Positions 1 through 15,557 of a stretch of 64,000 bases of DNA are shown here, in pieces; position 1 is the stretch's first letter; each line of letters begins with the position of its first letter. Origin of the DNA: Capitella teleta (lineage: Eukaryota; Annelida; Polychaeta; Capitellidae); the NCBI GenBank assembly GCA_000328365.1, contig KB312025.1, forward strand, positions 151,314-215,313, written 5' to 3'. Position numbers and translations under genes: made by a program. The notes beneath the pieces are model-generated. The model had not been told where the DNA came from. It did no database searches and worked only from the letters and a program-made list of their open reading frames with translations.

Positions 1-1340
1 TGTCCTTTTATGGCGAAGATGATCTGCTCTGATTGGCTGAAATCGATAGCTTCACGAGGGGAACGGGACCAATCAGCCATCAGCCAAACCAAGCCATCAG
101 CTGACGTTTGCCTCCTATACTTCGCAATGGAGGCCATCCTCCCATAGGCGCAATGCTAACCCCGATATTCGGAATGCATTATTTCCTTACGCTTGCATCC
201 AGGCATGGTGTTCTTGGCACGGAATGCTATCAATTGGTGCTATGAGTCAATAGAACATCACTTAAAATTTAGTTCCCCATCCCTTTAATATTCCATATAA
301 AACTCAGGATGTAACAATTGATTTGCAAAGGTAGTACAACGGGTACATGTACTGAACGGGAATCACGGCAAGCACACATATCGATCGGCTCATCCTGCAT
401 ACTGAAATGCTGTCCCCTTATTCTCGGAAACCTTCTGAGTAAACTTGGTTTTCAACAATAAAAACTTTCATTATCGCCATTCTTGCAGAAAAAAAATGTC
501 TCTGTATACATTGAACCTAAAAATAATGGTATCCAATTATACCAATATCTAACGCGCATGATCAGATTTTTCTCCCGATATTAAATAGCATATACCAGCT
601 GCTACTCAAGAACCTTTGGCACAGAGTTTCGAGAATAATGCATCAACTCCATATCTCAGTATAGCAAACTCATGCATTATGACCTTCTAATTTTCTGAAG
701 TTCCCTTGAATATAATTACATATCACAATCACATAACACTGACAAATGATGATGATGACAGATTTTTTCATAACTATATACGTACGTATGTAGCTAAAAA
801 AAAAAAAACAAAAACGGATCGTGGTGGTCGAGGCGGAATAGTTGTGTGAAAACTATATCGGCATCCATAGTCTGAACATTTACAATTTATTCGAGATGGA
901 CGGCCACATGACATCGACAAGTGACAATGGCGCACAAATTAGAATTAATGAATAATAATGATATGGAAGTAATGAATACTTGAATAAATTAACTCATTCC
1001 TCCGGAACCGCCGGAAGTACGTGTGTTGCTAAGGGTAACCTCCGTTGCGCACAATTTTGAACAGAAGAACTTGAACAGGAACTGCAGTAACATCTAAAAG
1101 CAGGACGTGGAACGGAAATTAAGGTGAGCTCATTTCAATGTAAATTATATAAATATTTATTTCGCACAATGAAATATTGATGCACATTAATAAGAGAGAA
1201 AAAATATCATATTCACTGATTGCAGAAAAAAACATTGTAGAAAGATCTCATCAATTGAAGAAAACAGCAACCATCCTATCAGAACAATTCGACCACAGAA
1301 AGAGCACCTACTACTAAGAGAAATTTAAGCAAGAAAAGAC
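1..1340. other. Non-coding flank and probable 5' UTR of the first gene
   Basis: No convincing coding exon is visible up to the first start codon. A good donor (AAG followed by GTGAGC, 1124) and an acceptor (TTGCAG ending 1225) suggest a 5' UTR intron at 1124-1225, so the mRNA of the next gene probably begins before 1124. A run of A (about 797-808) and AT-rich sequence are the only other visible structure. Confidence 0.4.
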
Positions 1341-3805
1341 ATGACTATCCAAAAGAGGCCAAGAAGCCGCCGTCAGCAGAAAAGGAGACACTCACACAGC
1401 ACCCAGCGTCTACGTGGGATCACCTCTTTCACTGCCCTCCCTTCTTCAACTTCAACACCCAAAGAAGCGACTATTCCCCACCCCCCTCCTCTACCTTCAT
1501 CCCTGCAACTCAATTGGCCGGCTCCACCGCCTAGAGTTCTCTTCGACGAGATTCTCTTTCCGAACCTTTCCCTCTGCTGCATCCAGCCTATTTCGCTGCC
1601 CTCGGTGACCTCATCAACACCCCTCTACTCTACTCCAACCACCAGTGTAACCCCTTCAACGGCACTGTGTGTAATCCCACGCCCCCTTAACAAAGAACAT
1701 CCGCGGCGTTTCCCTTCAAGAGCTCCCTACCAAGAAGAACCCTTGTCCCTCCCTCGCGTCATTCCTCTGCCTCCACCGCCCCCCACACCCCAGGAATACT
1801 TGTCAGTGTTCTCTCCTTGTCCACAACCTCCACCTCCACCTCTACTCAGACCTCGTCAACTGGCTTTGCAGTGGCAGAATTCCCCTCTTGCTCTCCCTGC
1901 ACCTCCCCTGTCGACACTCCACGAAGAAGACCAATCCACAGGTGAGTGACGTCGACCGTTTTCAAATTGAAACTATGTTTTCCATGTGACCGAACCGTTT
2001 TAGCCAGTGTTGCGAAATCATATTTTTGTCTTGTTTGTATTTCATTAGCTCGGCAACTATAGGGTACAATGACATATAATTTTACTTTTATTACAATCAA
2101 AAAGTACTCCCCATAATAACCCATTGCAATTCGACAACCGGATTTGTGTATTAATTAGAATGGTCAAATGATAAGATTATATATGTGTTTATGCAAAGGG
2201 CAAAAAAGGCAGTCAATCTGTGTATATATATTCCTAAAACTGATTCTTGACACACTACCTGACTGATTCATTGACTCGCTTACTGATCGAGTGACGGCTC
2301 ACTAATTGTTATTGCATGTATTTCAGTCGAGGATGACCTGATGGACAGCCTAACTGCCCTCCATTCAGAAATCTTTGATCTCCCAGATTTGAATATTCGT
2401 GAAGATTGCGAAGATTGCATTCGAAAGGATCGTCAGCTGAAAGCTCTGAAAGAAGACTTGACTCAATCGGAGGCAATGCTGGCAGAAAAGGTATGCAGTG
2501 CTAAACACGGATGTCCTTTACGAATCCCGTATTCATGTATATTCACAGGAGCAGCAGAGTCATCTGCTCAGCAGTCAGTTGGCGAATGTTCAAAAGCAAA
2601 ACCAGGGTCTAGAGAAGCGCCTCTCCGAACTCCTGGCAATTGAGGTGAGTTCTCCTTTCTCACAAGTATGTGGGCCTATGTCTGATAATTGGACTTCGCT
2701 GTGCCAGGGTCATTCGCGGGTGGCGAGGCAACAGCTGAAAAGACATCTGAGCAAAGACGTCTTCTCATCTGATAGCGAAAATTCTAGCCAAGATCCACGA
2801 AAACCGAAACGCAAAAGATTGAGTGAGAATTTTGATGATTTATTTTGGTTCTTTCTGAATGATATTGTTCCCTCCTCAGGAATCAGTCACGATGATACTC
2901 CGCTTACGGATGAATACCTCACAGCTCAGGAATCGGCAGACGACATTGACGCTACGGTAGCGGTCGAATCAAGTGTGTCTTTGGGCTCAGGAGAGCAGCC
3001 GCTTTCAAGAAATTATACTTCTTCTCTTCCGGAGAGGTTTGCATCGCTGGTCGACATGTTGTCTTCACTTCGAGATCACATCGGACACACTACGAGTGCA
3101 TTGTCCGATTTCATGAAAGACGCCTTCAATCGAGATGATTTCGATTATTCTGCCGAGGAAGGGTATTGGAAGTACCCTACAGTTGATATGGACATGAGTG
3201 AAGTGGCAGAGGAACTCGGAATGGACGTCGGTTGGGCGCCTTTAGCGGAAGGCTCGGCGGATGACATCGACGAAAACCCTGTGAAGACTAGTGAAGAGAA
3301 CGACGTCGATGTCGTCGCATTTCGACAGTTTTGTAAGCGAGTATTTGCAGAAAATCGCCAAAAGGGGGAGTGGTGGTATGAAATGAACGATCTGGATGAC
3401 TCTCTCTTCAACATGTTTTGTGATTATGAAAACGGAAAACAAATTGAAGAACAAAAGATTGAGAGAAAGACAACAGAAATAGAGAAGGTTTCTAACAAAG
3501 TTTTAACAGAATATGACATCACCGTTCCATTTCGTCACTTTTGTCAGCGAGCGTTTGTTGAAGAGAAAACAATCGATTGTTTTGATGATATTGATGGTTT
3601 GGGCGAATCGCTTTTCAATCTATTCTGCACTGATGAAATTGACAAAGATACCAGAGGCATACAAATAAATGAGGACGAGGTGGAAGACCAGGATGACTTT
3701 CTGATGTGGGATTCGAAGGCGTTCTTTCGGGAGAAATGTACTCGACGTCGCTTGCTGAAGCGAGTGAAGCCGAGCAAATATCGAAAATGTGGGGGGATGC
3801 ATTGA
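1341..3805 (+). CDS. Uncharacterised protein: proline-rich N-terminus, coiled coil, C-terminal repeats
   Basis: I do not recognise this gene. Exons 1341-1941, 2327-2490, 2549-2644, 2708-2822 and 2880-3805 join in frame to 633 aa, all with GT-AG borders. Residues 1-200 start with a basic stretch and are rich in Pro and Ser with several polyproline runs. Residues ~215-290 are Leu/Glu/Lys/Gln-rich and look like a coiled coil, followed by an acidic-serine and basic patch (KPKRKR, a possible nuclear signal). The C-terminal third is acidic and holds two copies of a motif: FRQFCKRVF then DDSLFNMF, and FRHFCQRAF then GESLFNLF. The last intron (2823-2879) is 57 nt and in frame, so skipping or retaining it changes the protein by 19 residues. 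AATAAA lies at about 3838 with a GT-rich stretch after it. A nuclear or cytoskeletal scaffold is possible, but unproven. Confidence 0.7.
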
Positions 3806-3888
3806 AGTCATCCACAGTTACTTTTCTCTTGACAGATAATAAAGTGTGTTGGTTGCTGCTGATTTTTCCAGAGTTGTCTCGGTCATTT

Positions 3889-4041
3889 CTTATTGATCAT
3901 GTTGAAGAGGACATTTGTTCATTTAGGAACCTTTTTAGATCGAGTCTATGGGCTTTTGTGAGTGACGAGAGACCGTTTCGAAAACCTGTGAATGATATTC
4001 AAGACACATTAAAATATGGATTTCCTGCTCAGGCAGAATAG
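3889..4041 (+). other. Third copy of the repeat of the preceding gene, in another frame
   Basis: Frame +1 here reads CSFRNLFRSSLWAF followed by VNDIQDTLKYGF, which parallels the two FR.FC.R.F / D.L.SLFN.F repeats of the gene just upstream. It lies beyond that gene's stop and poly(A) signal, behind a plausible acceptor (TTTTTCCAG, ending about 3870). It may be an alternative 3' exon or a decayed exon. Shortly after, from 4016, a 49-codon reading frame ends in EIEREKKARF. No donor that joins these to the upstream exon in frame is obvious. Confidence 0.35.
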
Positions 4042-4369
4042 CTTGAAACGAGATGAGTGCGAGTTGAAAGATCTGCTCACTCGACGGCTCCCATTGCTAA
4101 CAGGAGAATTACTTGTGTCACGTCACCAGTCTGAAATCGAACGCGAGAAGAAAGCGAGATTTTAAACCGCTCAAATTCGATGCATCTAGAAATCATCCCT
4201 CAACAACCGTATTGCCTGAACCCGTGCTAGCCAAAGGTTCATTTTGTCTTTTGGGATGCATCCTCTATCATTCGATACTAGTTCAAAACAAGCAGAGGTC
4301 CTTTTCTATTTTATTTCATTTTATCGCATCAGTTAAATTGTGTTGGTGGTAGTAAAATGCATATAGGAC

Positions 4370-4966
4370 TTCTTTTTGAAGGTGGCCAAGCTGGTTCAAT
4401 TATATTATTGAAAAGTAGAAGTTAAACGCTAAACTTTTCAAGATGTTGATCAAACCTTTATTTTTGAGTGAGAATAATAGAAATAATAATTATGACACAT
4501 GTGTGCTACTCAGATGTCAAGCAGTGAAATGAACATAGCAATGAAATTGACATCTTCATGCGAGCGCTGTGCGAAAATAAAATTAAACTTGAATCGACCT
4601 TCCTCGTGTAATATTGTGTGTTCGTTAAACATGCAATAAAAGATTTGATCGATGAGGTAAATTTTTATATTAAAGTGCACGTACGGTATATATTGCCACA
4701 AACTCATGATTCGCAGTGTTGATATCACTCGTACAATAGGGGTTTGCCCGAACATCTTGGATAAGCTTCGAATAATACGACACAACAACATCATTGTTAT
4801 CCACGTGTGTCTAAACATGTACACATGCTTACAATTGCAAGCCACACCAAGCGGGCAAGATCACGCGTCGTGGGTGTAACATACACCCTGAGTTGAGACA
4901 GCGTCCGTTAAATATTGATGTGTCATCCGCATCGGCTTACCATTGAATGAAGATCTCTTTACAAAC
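4370..4966. other. Intergenic, upstream of CPOX
   Basis: AT-rich sequence with a long but low-quality open frame on the minus strand (4510-4845) that has no recognisable domain. The CPOX promoter should lie here; I see no clear TATA box. Confidence 0.3.
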
Positions 4967-8311
<3,345 letters not shown>

Positions 8312-8390
8312 GCTTCAAACAAATATTGAATTGAAGCTGAAGATTTATTTGACGGCCTCCTCTCGTTCCACTTGTCATTGATGAAATAAA

Positions 8391-9087
8391 TGCGTTTTCC
8401 TCCTAATTTTGGTTGTGCAGATTTATTGCACTAGTTAACACACGTGCCTGCCTACACAGGGTTCTAAAATTGTTAAGAAAAGTTCACCTTTCCAAATTTA
8501 TAATATAATTATTGTCAACCTGGGCTCCATTGTACTATACTTAGCTGCAAAAGAAACTCCACGAACGATCTATAATTGGCTTAATGATTACTTAATCCAA
8601 GTTCGGGTCTACAACAATATGTTCCATGGTGCACAAGTTGATTCTTTTCATTTTCAATCCGTTCGCGATTAAAAATTTATTTTCTTTCGCAGCCAATCCG
8701 TGAATCCCGGTAAACATTATTTCGAGTACTCCCATGACAAGATGCCTTTGATAGACAATGCAATTAACTGGAACGATATTCCAACCAGTGCTTTACTCAA
8801 AAGCAATCAGACTTGTGAAAAATTTGCACTCGGGGATTGACTCCGTTCTGGATGACTAAAAGTGAGAACAAACCGTGCCGACTGACAAATCCGGCGAGTT
8901 CCAGGTTAGGACTGGTTCAAGACAGCCATGATTACGGGATACGGGACAGGGGAGAAATGCGACCGACGAATATCTGCAGAGAAACCTTTGATATCGGGAC
9001 AGGTAGGGGAGATAGGGCTCAGATTCTCATAAAAGACCCCAAATCCGGGTTAAAAATATCCGGAGATCCGACTATTGCAGCAAATTA
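8391..9087. other. Intergenic after CPOX
   Basis: AT-rich, with no recognisable gene. A short open frame at 8837-9088 has no family resemblance and may belong to the decayed transposon that follows. Confidence 0.3.
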
Positions 9088-9303
9088 ATGCTCACCCATA
9101 CCTTCCTATATGGTAATCGCAGACTTCTTGAAGAAGGAAAATTAACTCATGGCATTGTCATGGTTGGCATATTCCCCAATTTGTCACCAAATAAACATTT
9201 ATGGGATAAACTGAAGTCAGCAATTCATCACCCTCTCCCGTCTCGCCACAATAGCAGACAGCTGATTCAAAGCTGTAACAACATTCCACAGGGTAAGGTT
9301 TAG
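9088..9303 (+). mobile_element. Tc1/mariner-type DNA transposon fragment (transposase C-terminus)
   Basis: The 71-codon frame contains PNLSPNKHLWDKLK and, further on, CNNIPQGKV. These align with the C-terminal end of Tc1-type transposases (SPDLNPIEHLWDELK ... WNNIPQEKI). The glutamate of NPIEHLW, third member of the DD[E/D] catalytic triad, is a lysine here, and the upstream catalytic half is missing, so the element is dead. No terminal inverted repeats were found around it. Family assignment rests on this C-terminal motif alone. Confidence 0.7.
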
Positions 9304-9987
9304 ACTTTAGAGTCTCAACGAGAAATTTGGCCCAAAATTCTCTCATGCGTTATTGGCGTGTGAGTCAGAGTACTGTGAATATTTGACCATGAAAATCAAA
9401 CATTTTTATTTTGACCCCTTGTCGATTGTTCCTCGAAATAAACCAGGTTAATACCGTTTGTTTTCTTCAAAATTTCAAGAATATGTGCGCAAGCGGTTTA
9501 ACTTAATACATACAAAATGTGGTGTCTATGTAATGCACACGCGGAATGTGGTTCTGGCGTAACCAAGGAGTTGCGTTTCATTTGCACCTAAGTCTTTAGT
9601 CTATTTTGCTGCCTTATTACCACTTCGGCAACCGAGATTCTAGCAGTCTGATAATCTGATTATGCTTTTTGGGTGCATCGGTGATGATCGATCGTTCTCA
9701 AAACATGTACGGGGCACCGTCGCTGGTGTGTGCAGGAACAACACTATATGCAAATGTCTGCCAATGGGTTCAAGAGTGCCACAGCCATTGTCGTATTTTC
9801 AAGAAGGAAGTTAACAGGTCTATAGACCTATAAATTATGTTACATAGTGTAACTTATTCTACATAATTGTGAACCTTCCATGCTGTTTCGATATAGGAGC
9901 ACTAGTGAGTTTTAGGGATCTTTCTTGCCTTGGTTTGCTCGCATAGTAACGCGATTTTTTTAGCATTTTACATCTTTTCCTTTACGT

Positions 9988-10025
<38 letters not shown>

Positions 10026-11289
10026 TTTTTATAATGTGATAACGCACAGAAACTTCATCAACGAATGGAATGTAAATATCCAAAGGTATGAGATGCATTA
10101 ATAGCATTACATACAAATACTTTTGCACATTGTCAGTCGACCGGTGTGATTAAAACCGCACGATTTGTATCTTATAGTAGCTTGCTCCTATCGCATCCTA
10201 TGCCAATACATGTGTGCTCTTTTGCCGATCTTGCTATTATGACGATGCACACCCCAAAATGAAAACCGGAAACGCCTTTCTGAATTTCTATAAAGAATAA
10301 ATTGGCCGAATTGACTGAGGTCAAACGGTCACTTAATGGACGTGGTCACTCGATCGCCTTTCAATGGATTTAAAAGTTGATGCGATCGAACGGGCACGTG
10401 TCGGTCAGTCACTCACTCATCCCTGTTCAAGCGTTGACTCGGACACGGGGCAGTTGTCTGTGGGTCAAAGGTTTATGTCGATGTTTAGAGCACGTGCAAA
10501 AGAGCGCGAAAATTCTCAGGCATCGAACATATAGCTGCTGCTTTCGAAGAAAAGTCCCTTTTTGTGCTTCTTCGGAGAAAAGAAAAGAAAGAAGCTTAGC
10601 GCTATTTCTCCGTCCAACATGACGTGCTCCGGTCTATGGAAAGTAAATAATGATACAAATGTAACTAGCTATGACGTTATTTATCACACTTTTCTTTTTG
10701 TGGATATTTTGGCAGATTACAGGTGGAGCTGGCTGCCCAGCTGCGTTGATTAACGATGTTGTCAGGTAGAGTGCGCACCTGAGAATAATTCCGCTCGTCA
10801 AACAGTCTGATAACCCGATTATCAGGAAGCAAACGCCTTATCGCGCGCTCGATTCCGAGGAGCACGTTTGAGGAACAATACGACCGAGTGGCGCGCATGG
10901 AATTCTGGGAACAATGGTCGTAAAAAGACGTGTCGCGTCTGACCATGGCGCCCGCACACACAATGACTGAATCGTACCTTACAAATCAAAACACATTTAA
11001 AATCCGGTGTGTTTGGCAGCATAATGACACTGTCAATGAGTGGATTAATAACAACGCATGCATTGCATCAATTATTCCATTTCGACGGATCGATGGCGAG
11101 GATGCGCCGCTTGTTCACCCGTTGAAACAAACCTGGCCAAATTTTATTTGTTTGATCGCTCTCAATTAACTTAGTGGAGCTGTTCAAATAAATCGATGGC
11201 ATTGGCTTTTTTAGGCATAAAACTTGTTGCGTTGATGCAAGGGCTGGGTGGGAATTCTGCGACGATCCGATTGGCGCAGAAAGGGAAAA
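9304..11289. other. Intergenic between the transposon fragment and the bHLH gene
   Basis: No supported exon. It contains a TTTTG pentamer repeat (9989-10030) and unremarkable AT-rich sequence. Short open frames at 10377-11169 lack domains. Confidence 0.3.
9989..10030. repeat. TTTTG microsatellite with trailing T run
   Basis: About six tandem TTTTG units followed by a run of T, read directly from the sequence. Confidence 0.9.
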
Positions 11290-11337
11290 GGGGCGGGGTT
11301 TCAGGGGAGGCAGCAATGGCGCGGTTCGCTATAAAGG
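11290..11337 (+). promoter_or_regulatory. Core promoter of the bHLH gene (GC box and TATA box)
   Basis: A GC box (GGGGCGGGG, 11290-11298) lies about 32 nt before a TATA element (TATAAAGG, 11330-11337). A donor-like CAG/GTGAAG at 11428/11429 and another CAG/GTGGGT at about 11445 are followed by an acceptor just before the start codon, so transcription should start near 11360 with a short non-coding first exon. Confidence 0.6.
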
Positions 11338-11803
11338 AAGAAGAAACGAACTAATTTGCCTTAATGGACTCCAATTAGTCTCACTGACGGGAATTAGCAC
11401 TGGAAATCAGCAGAGGCTCCTCCTACAGGTGAAGTTCGTTTACAGGTGGGTTGACGCTTCTACGTTGCATGAATGATCACAATTTTTATGGAGCAAAATG
11501 TAAAAAAAAATATTATTTATTGTATCAAACACATACCTTGATTAAGCCGCTTACATCATTTGCTTTAAAAATGTGTCCGATGTAGGCCTTCACCTTAGAC
11601 TCAATTAATGTAAACTTGATACAATTAAAAAACACATCTATGGCCAATTAGGCAATTATAAATAATTGTGTTATTCATAAGATCTAAATAATATTTCACC
11701 TTTACCAATCATATTATACATTAACTTGTGCATTTTCACTGTATATTCAAGAGGGACCGAACCACCTGCAATCAAGCGTGTCGTTGTTGTTCATTACAGG
11801 AGA

Positions 11804-12334
11804 ATGATGCAGAGCAGTGCCTGTGAGTCTTGGGCCAGCAGCAACAGCAGTGGCGTGGCTCCCATCCACCCTCGCCTCTCTTCGCCCACCTGCAAAGACC
11901 TCGGCATTCCCCCCAACCCCTTCGGCGCCCTCACCCCTCCGCAAGAACAAGACCTCGACACCCAATGCTTCCGCTCGGAGTTCCTGGGTGACATGCACCA
12001 GCACAACCCCAACAGCCCCTTTTCGCCCTACAGCCGCATCCCACTCCCCGCCCCCTTCGGGGAATACGAGTGCAGTGGGCTCGAACCCGCGTTCATCCGC
12101 AAACGAAATGAACGTGAACGAGACCGCGTTCGCTGCGTGAACGAAGGCTACACCCGTCTACGTCAGCATTTGCCGTTTGAGCGCAAAGACAAACGAGTTA
12201 GCAAAGTGGAAACGCTGAGAGCCGCCATTCGATACATCCACCATCTGCAATCTGTGCTCCATACATGTGAGTCGAAATCGACGAGCGATGTGATGGAAGA
12301 AACGCATGAAAGCGACGACGAGAAGAGTTTGTGA
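11804..12334 (+). CDS. Achaete-scute-like bHLH transcription factor
   Basis: Nuclear class II bHLH factor, expected to bind E-boxes as a heterodimer with an E-protein and to drive neural or secretory precursor fate. The 176-aa protein has a Pro/Ser-rich N-terminal part (1-100) and a bHLH at about 103-158: basic region RKRNERERDRVRCVNEGY, helix 1 TRLRQHLP, loop with FERKDKR, helix 2 VSKVETLRAAIRYIHHLQ. The NERER...RV..VN.GY..LR.HLP signature is that of the achaete-scute family, and RCVNEGY fits the ASCL3/4/5 side better than ASCL1. The whole coding region is one exon; the start is the first of two ATGs, 3 nt after an acceptor (TCATTACAG). A non-coding exon lies upstream (promoter at 11290-11337). 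AATAAA at 12523-12528. The C-terminus is acidic and short. Confidence 0.92.
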   Translation: MMQSSACESWASSNSSGVAPIHPRLSSPTCKDLGIPPNPFGALTPPQEQDLDTQCFRSEFLGDMHQHNPNSPFSPYSRIPLPAPFGEYECSGLEPAFIRKRNERERDRVRCVNEGYTRLRQHLPFERKDKRVSKVETLRAAIRYIHHLQSVLHTCESKSTSDVMEETHESDDEKSL

Positions 12335-12728
12335 CGAACGTTGATGCGAATCGTGCTTTCCTATCAGGACAATGACTTCGATCTTGTATACGCATGCGTG
12401 GTGCAGGTTTCATCCCAAACGTTCATTTCAAATTATTCATTCGTTCGATAATAATTCTTTGTTTCATACTTCATTTTTTGGTTATTATTTTTATTTAGTA
12501 TTATACTTTGTTTGTTGCCGCTAATAAACGATTATAATTTGGATCATTATCTCAGTTTCTCAATAATTTCTCAACATGTTGCTGGTAACTAAATACTCAA
12601 GGAGGAAGATATGCACGGATACTTCAGGCGCGTGCTTCAAGCCTTCAATACGATATAAATATATCGCCCTAAAAAGCAAACGGCAACTGAAGAAACAATA
12701 TATAATACTAGCATTGCATACAAGAGTG

Positions 12729-12730
12729 AA

Positions 12731-12767
<37 letters not shown>

Positions 12768-12769
12768 TA
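12729..12769. repeat. GA dinucleotide microsatellite
   Basis: Nearly pure GA repeat with one AAAG interruption. It generates an artificial Arg/Glu-rich open frame on the plus strand. Confidence 0.95.
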
Positions 12770-13357
12770 TTTTTTTACTCCCACCCAGAAGAATGGAACA
12801 TAAATCACGACTTATTTAAGCGTTTCAGTTTCAATCAAGACTGTTCTCCGGTTGCAGTTAAGAGAGTACAGTAAGTAAAATTGTAATAAAATATACATAT
12901 TAAATTGATCGGCCACGGTATGCGTGTATACATCCCACAGGAAATGTGCGATAAAATGCGAAAAGGACCATATAAGCAGAGTATATAGTTATTGCATTCA
13001 ATAAAATGCATAAAGCTCACGCTGAATATTTGGGTTCGCATTTTATTACCGAACGCGTCTGATATACACGCGGTTACGAAACCGGAAAGTTTCTGCGACA
13101 GAAGGAAGGCGTGGCGCATTTAAGTCTACAATGGAGAACATTATGTATAAATGCATATAGTGTTCTTGTGATACACTGTCTTCCTTTAGTTTTCAACTTA
13201 ATATTTTTCATCTAAATTCAGTACTCACGTAATTACTATTTTTGTGTGGGCATCTGGCGCATTGATCAAAATTCAAAAAACTATATAATTATTTTCAAAT
13301 TAGTGACTATTCCGGTATATGTCAAACCCCATAAAGAATAAACATCCGGCATCCAGT

Positions 13358-13386
13358 GCAATATTGCAATATTGCAATATTGCAAT
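13358..13386. repeat. Tandem TGCAATAT 8-mers (palindromic ATTGCAAT)
   Basis: About 3.6 head-to-tail copies of an 8-nt unit. Each unit contains the self-complementary ATTGCAAT, similar to a C/EBP-type half-site pair. It may be a chance microsatellite. Confidence 0.85.
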
Positions 13387-15146
13387 GACAAATGCTTTGA
13401 TTGGCAATAATGCACGTTCTGTGTATGGCACCGATCGAGAAAACGCATTTTGCGACCACAAATCAAGGGATCAATCCGAGGAATAACTTCAAATAAGAGA
13501 ATGCTTTTTTTTCTATCCGCGCATTCGTTGAAAAGAGCGACTCGTGAAACTCACCAAATGATGGCCATCGGGAGAAATGTGAAATTTCATAAATTCCATT
13601 TCTGGGAATAATGACGCATTTAAGACCTAGAAGCGATCGAACAAATTCAAGGGATTTTCGAGGAGGCTCGTAGTCAGCTTTGACTATCAGTCAAACTACG
13701 CCAAACAATCCATGTTTAGTTGTTTAGTTTTTTGTCCCACTTTTTTTCTCTTTTCCTTTTTACGTGGTTGCCATTTATGGGATGCCAGTTGGAAAGAGAC
13801 ACTTGCCCGGTGGCACGTCGTCAATCGCTGATAGCTAATCGCACGTGGTATCGTCTGTCGACAGCACTCGTGGAATTGAGCACCTTGCAAGATTATCACA
13901 AGTGCAACAATCTTGAAGAGACATTGCCTCGGAAGACTCGAATGCCTCAAGGAGCAAGGGTCAGTACAAGGGTCTAAGATTCCGCTCTCATGATCGAATA
14001 GCTCTCAAAATTCCTCCACACATAATAGGAATTGCAATTCCTACTTTCCTAGCCAATGAAGTCACTTTAATATATGTATTTAATACTATTTATGGATCGT
14101 TCCTCGTCCTTGTTATCTCAACACAAGCATCTTTGGAAGTCTGAGAACATTGGGTTTAATTATAAAAATATGCTGTAATTATAATTTTAGCATTATATAT
14201 TTACACGTGTATAGCTTGTACAATTACTTATACAGCGTAAGTAATATATAGTATACTTGCATGGTAACGATTTGACAGTAATACTGAATTAAATTTACCC
14301 ATTTCTCCATGTAAAGCATATAATCAATTGGACACATATTCCCAGCCTATTAGGGAACACCGGAGTGGCAACCAGGCTGAGATGGGCGGAGCATAAATAT
14401 TGCAGCGTTTTATTTTAGACTTTTTTTTTCCGGCCGGGAAGCTGTTTGTTTTGGCATACAGGTGTCATTACGTGGGATTGTCTAGTGAAGCTTCTGCCTC
14501 TAAGGATTGTTGACAATTGCATCCGACTGATTCAACACAATTCTGCATTGACACAGGTTGAGTAGTGAGCATCGAACCTCTCTCTTGTTATAACAGCTTG
14601 GGATCAACAGACATGCTGCTACCGGATGAAAGGGGGAAGGTGGCAAGAGGGTTGTTGAGGGAAGGGCTGACTGTAGCAGCTGCACTTCAGATCAAGAATG
14701 GAAGCTGCAGGCAGCTTAGATTCAGCAGAGTATCATTGGTGCATCAAAGGAGACAATTTCGCGCCATTTAAGCACAGCCTGCAAGAAAGCCGAGGCGCCC
14801 GTGGCGATCAATAGCAGGCAGCTCAAGCAGCCTCTCCGAACCACTTGATATTTCCTTCTCAAATAAAATCTTTTCTTCCCGATCAATTGTAAAGACATTG
14901 TTTGAGCAACTCCGTCGCCAATGCACGGAGCCGCGAGAATGAAGTAGCTCTGACTTGTGACTAATTGGCGACGCAAAGAGAGTACAATGCCCGCGGAGAC
15001 GCAGGTAGCAAATAGGTCTTTGGTCAGGGGGTAATTGTCACAGCAAAGGACCATTGCTACGCTACAGCTACCCTAACAGCTCCTCGTCCTTTTGAGGGGG
15101 CCCTCTTCAAATTACGAGAACCTTCCATAAATAGAGGACCTGCCAC

Positions 15147-15557
15147 TCACAGATCCCGAGGAGGCGGTCGTCTGCGGGTGATAGCCATGCATTCGCTCCT
15201 GTCCTTCACCTCTGGAAATGTCGCACCTTCGGCCACCTCCTCCCAGGTACACTGTATTCGGCAATTAATGATTGACTCATGATACTCACACAGCTTTCTT
15301 TCCACGGCTTCTTGACGCGGAAAAAGTCGCGCGAGGGCCTCGTGTTTGTCTAGCGGCGGGACAATGGGTTCGGTCCCAGGTGGTGCGGCCGCACGTGACC
15401 CGGACACGTGCCGCCCACGTGACCGTGGCTGAGCCGTGGCCGAGATGAAAAGCGGACGGGAGGGAAGGGTCCGCCGCTCCCTGATCGCGAGGGGCTGGCG
15501 GCGGAGGGCGGAGTGTGCCTCCCCGCACAGCCGTTTGATCTGATCCCCGAAAGACAT
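15147..15557 (-). CDS. Hypothetical minus-strand exon(s), weak
   Basis: An open frame of 136 codons in a GC-rich patch. It could be spliced internally (donor GTGAGTATC and acceptor ATACAG, joining ..VERKLC to CTWEEVAEGATF) and ends next to another donor-like GTGAGT. No domain is recognisable, the N-terminal half is Arg/Pro/Ser-rich as expected of a GC-rich promoter read by chance, and no in-frame continuation was found below 15147. It may be the first exon of a minus-strand gene or just a CpG-rich regulatory region. Confidence 0.2.
   Translation of the reverse strand: MSFGDQIKRLCGEAHSALRRQPLAIRERRTLPSRPLFISATAQPRSRGRHVSGSRAAAPPGTEPIVPPLDKHEALARLFPRQEAVERKLCEYHESIINCRIQCTWEEVAEGATFPEVKDRSECMAITRRRPPPRDL
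15392..15421. promoter_or_regulatory. Cluster of three CACGTG E-boxes
   Basis: CACGTG occurs at 15392-15397, 15405-15410 and 15416-15421, two of them as CACGTGAC, inside a GC-rich patch of an otherwise AT-rich region. Such boxes bind USF/MITF/Myc-type bHLH-ZIP factors. This fits a promoter, possibly divergent, with no clear gene attached. Two TGACGTCA-like sites lie about 0.55 kb further on. Confidence 0.45.

Larger units (their letters stand above)
12529..15146. other. Long non-coding stretch with simple repeats
   Basis: No supported exon. It holds a GA microsatellite (12729-12769) and an 8-nt palindromic repeat (13358-13386). A minus-strand open frame at 14722-15054 (110 codons, with a hydrophobic centre) has acceptable codon texture but no recognisable domain and no matching splice partners. 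Confidence 0.3.

Noticed and set aside
4510-4845. 111-codon minus-strand frame as a gene
   Set aside because: AT-rich, no domain, no splice or poly(A) context; likely chance.
12560-12808. Open frames on both strands across the GA repeat
   Set aside because: They exist only because of the microsatellite.
13358-13386. Short tandem array as a CRISPR-like repeat
   Set aside because: Eight-nt units without spacers in an animal genome; a simple microsatellite.
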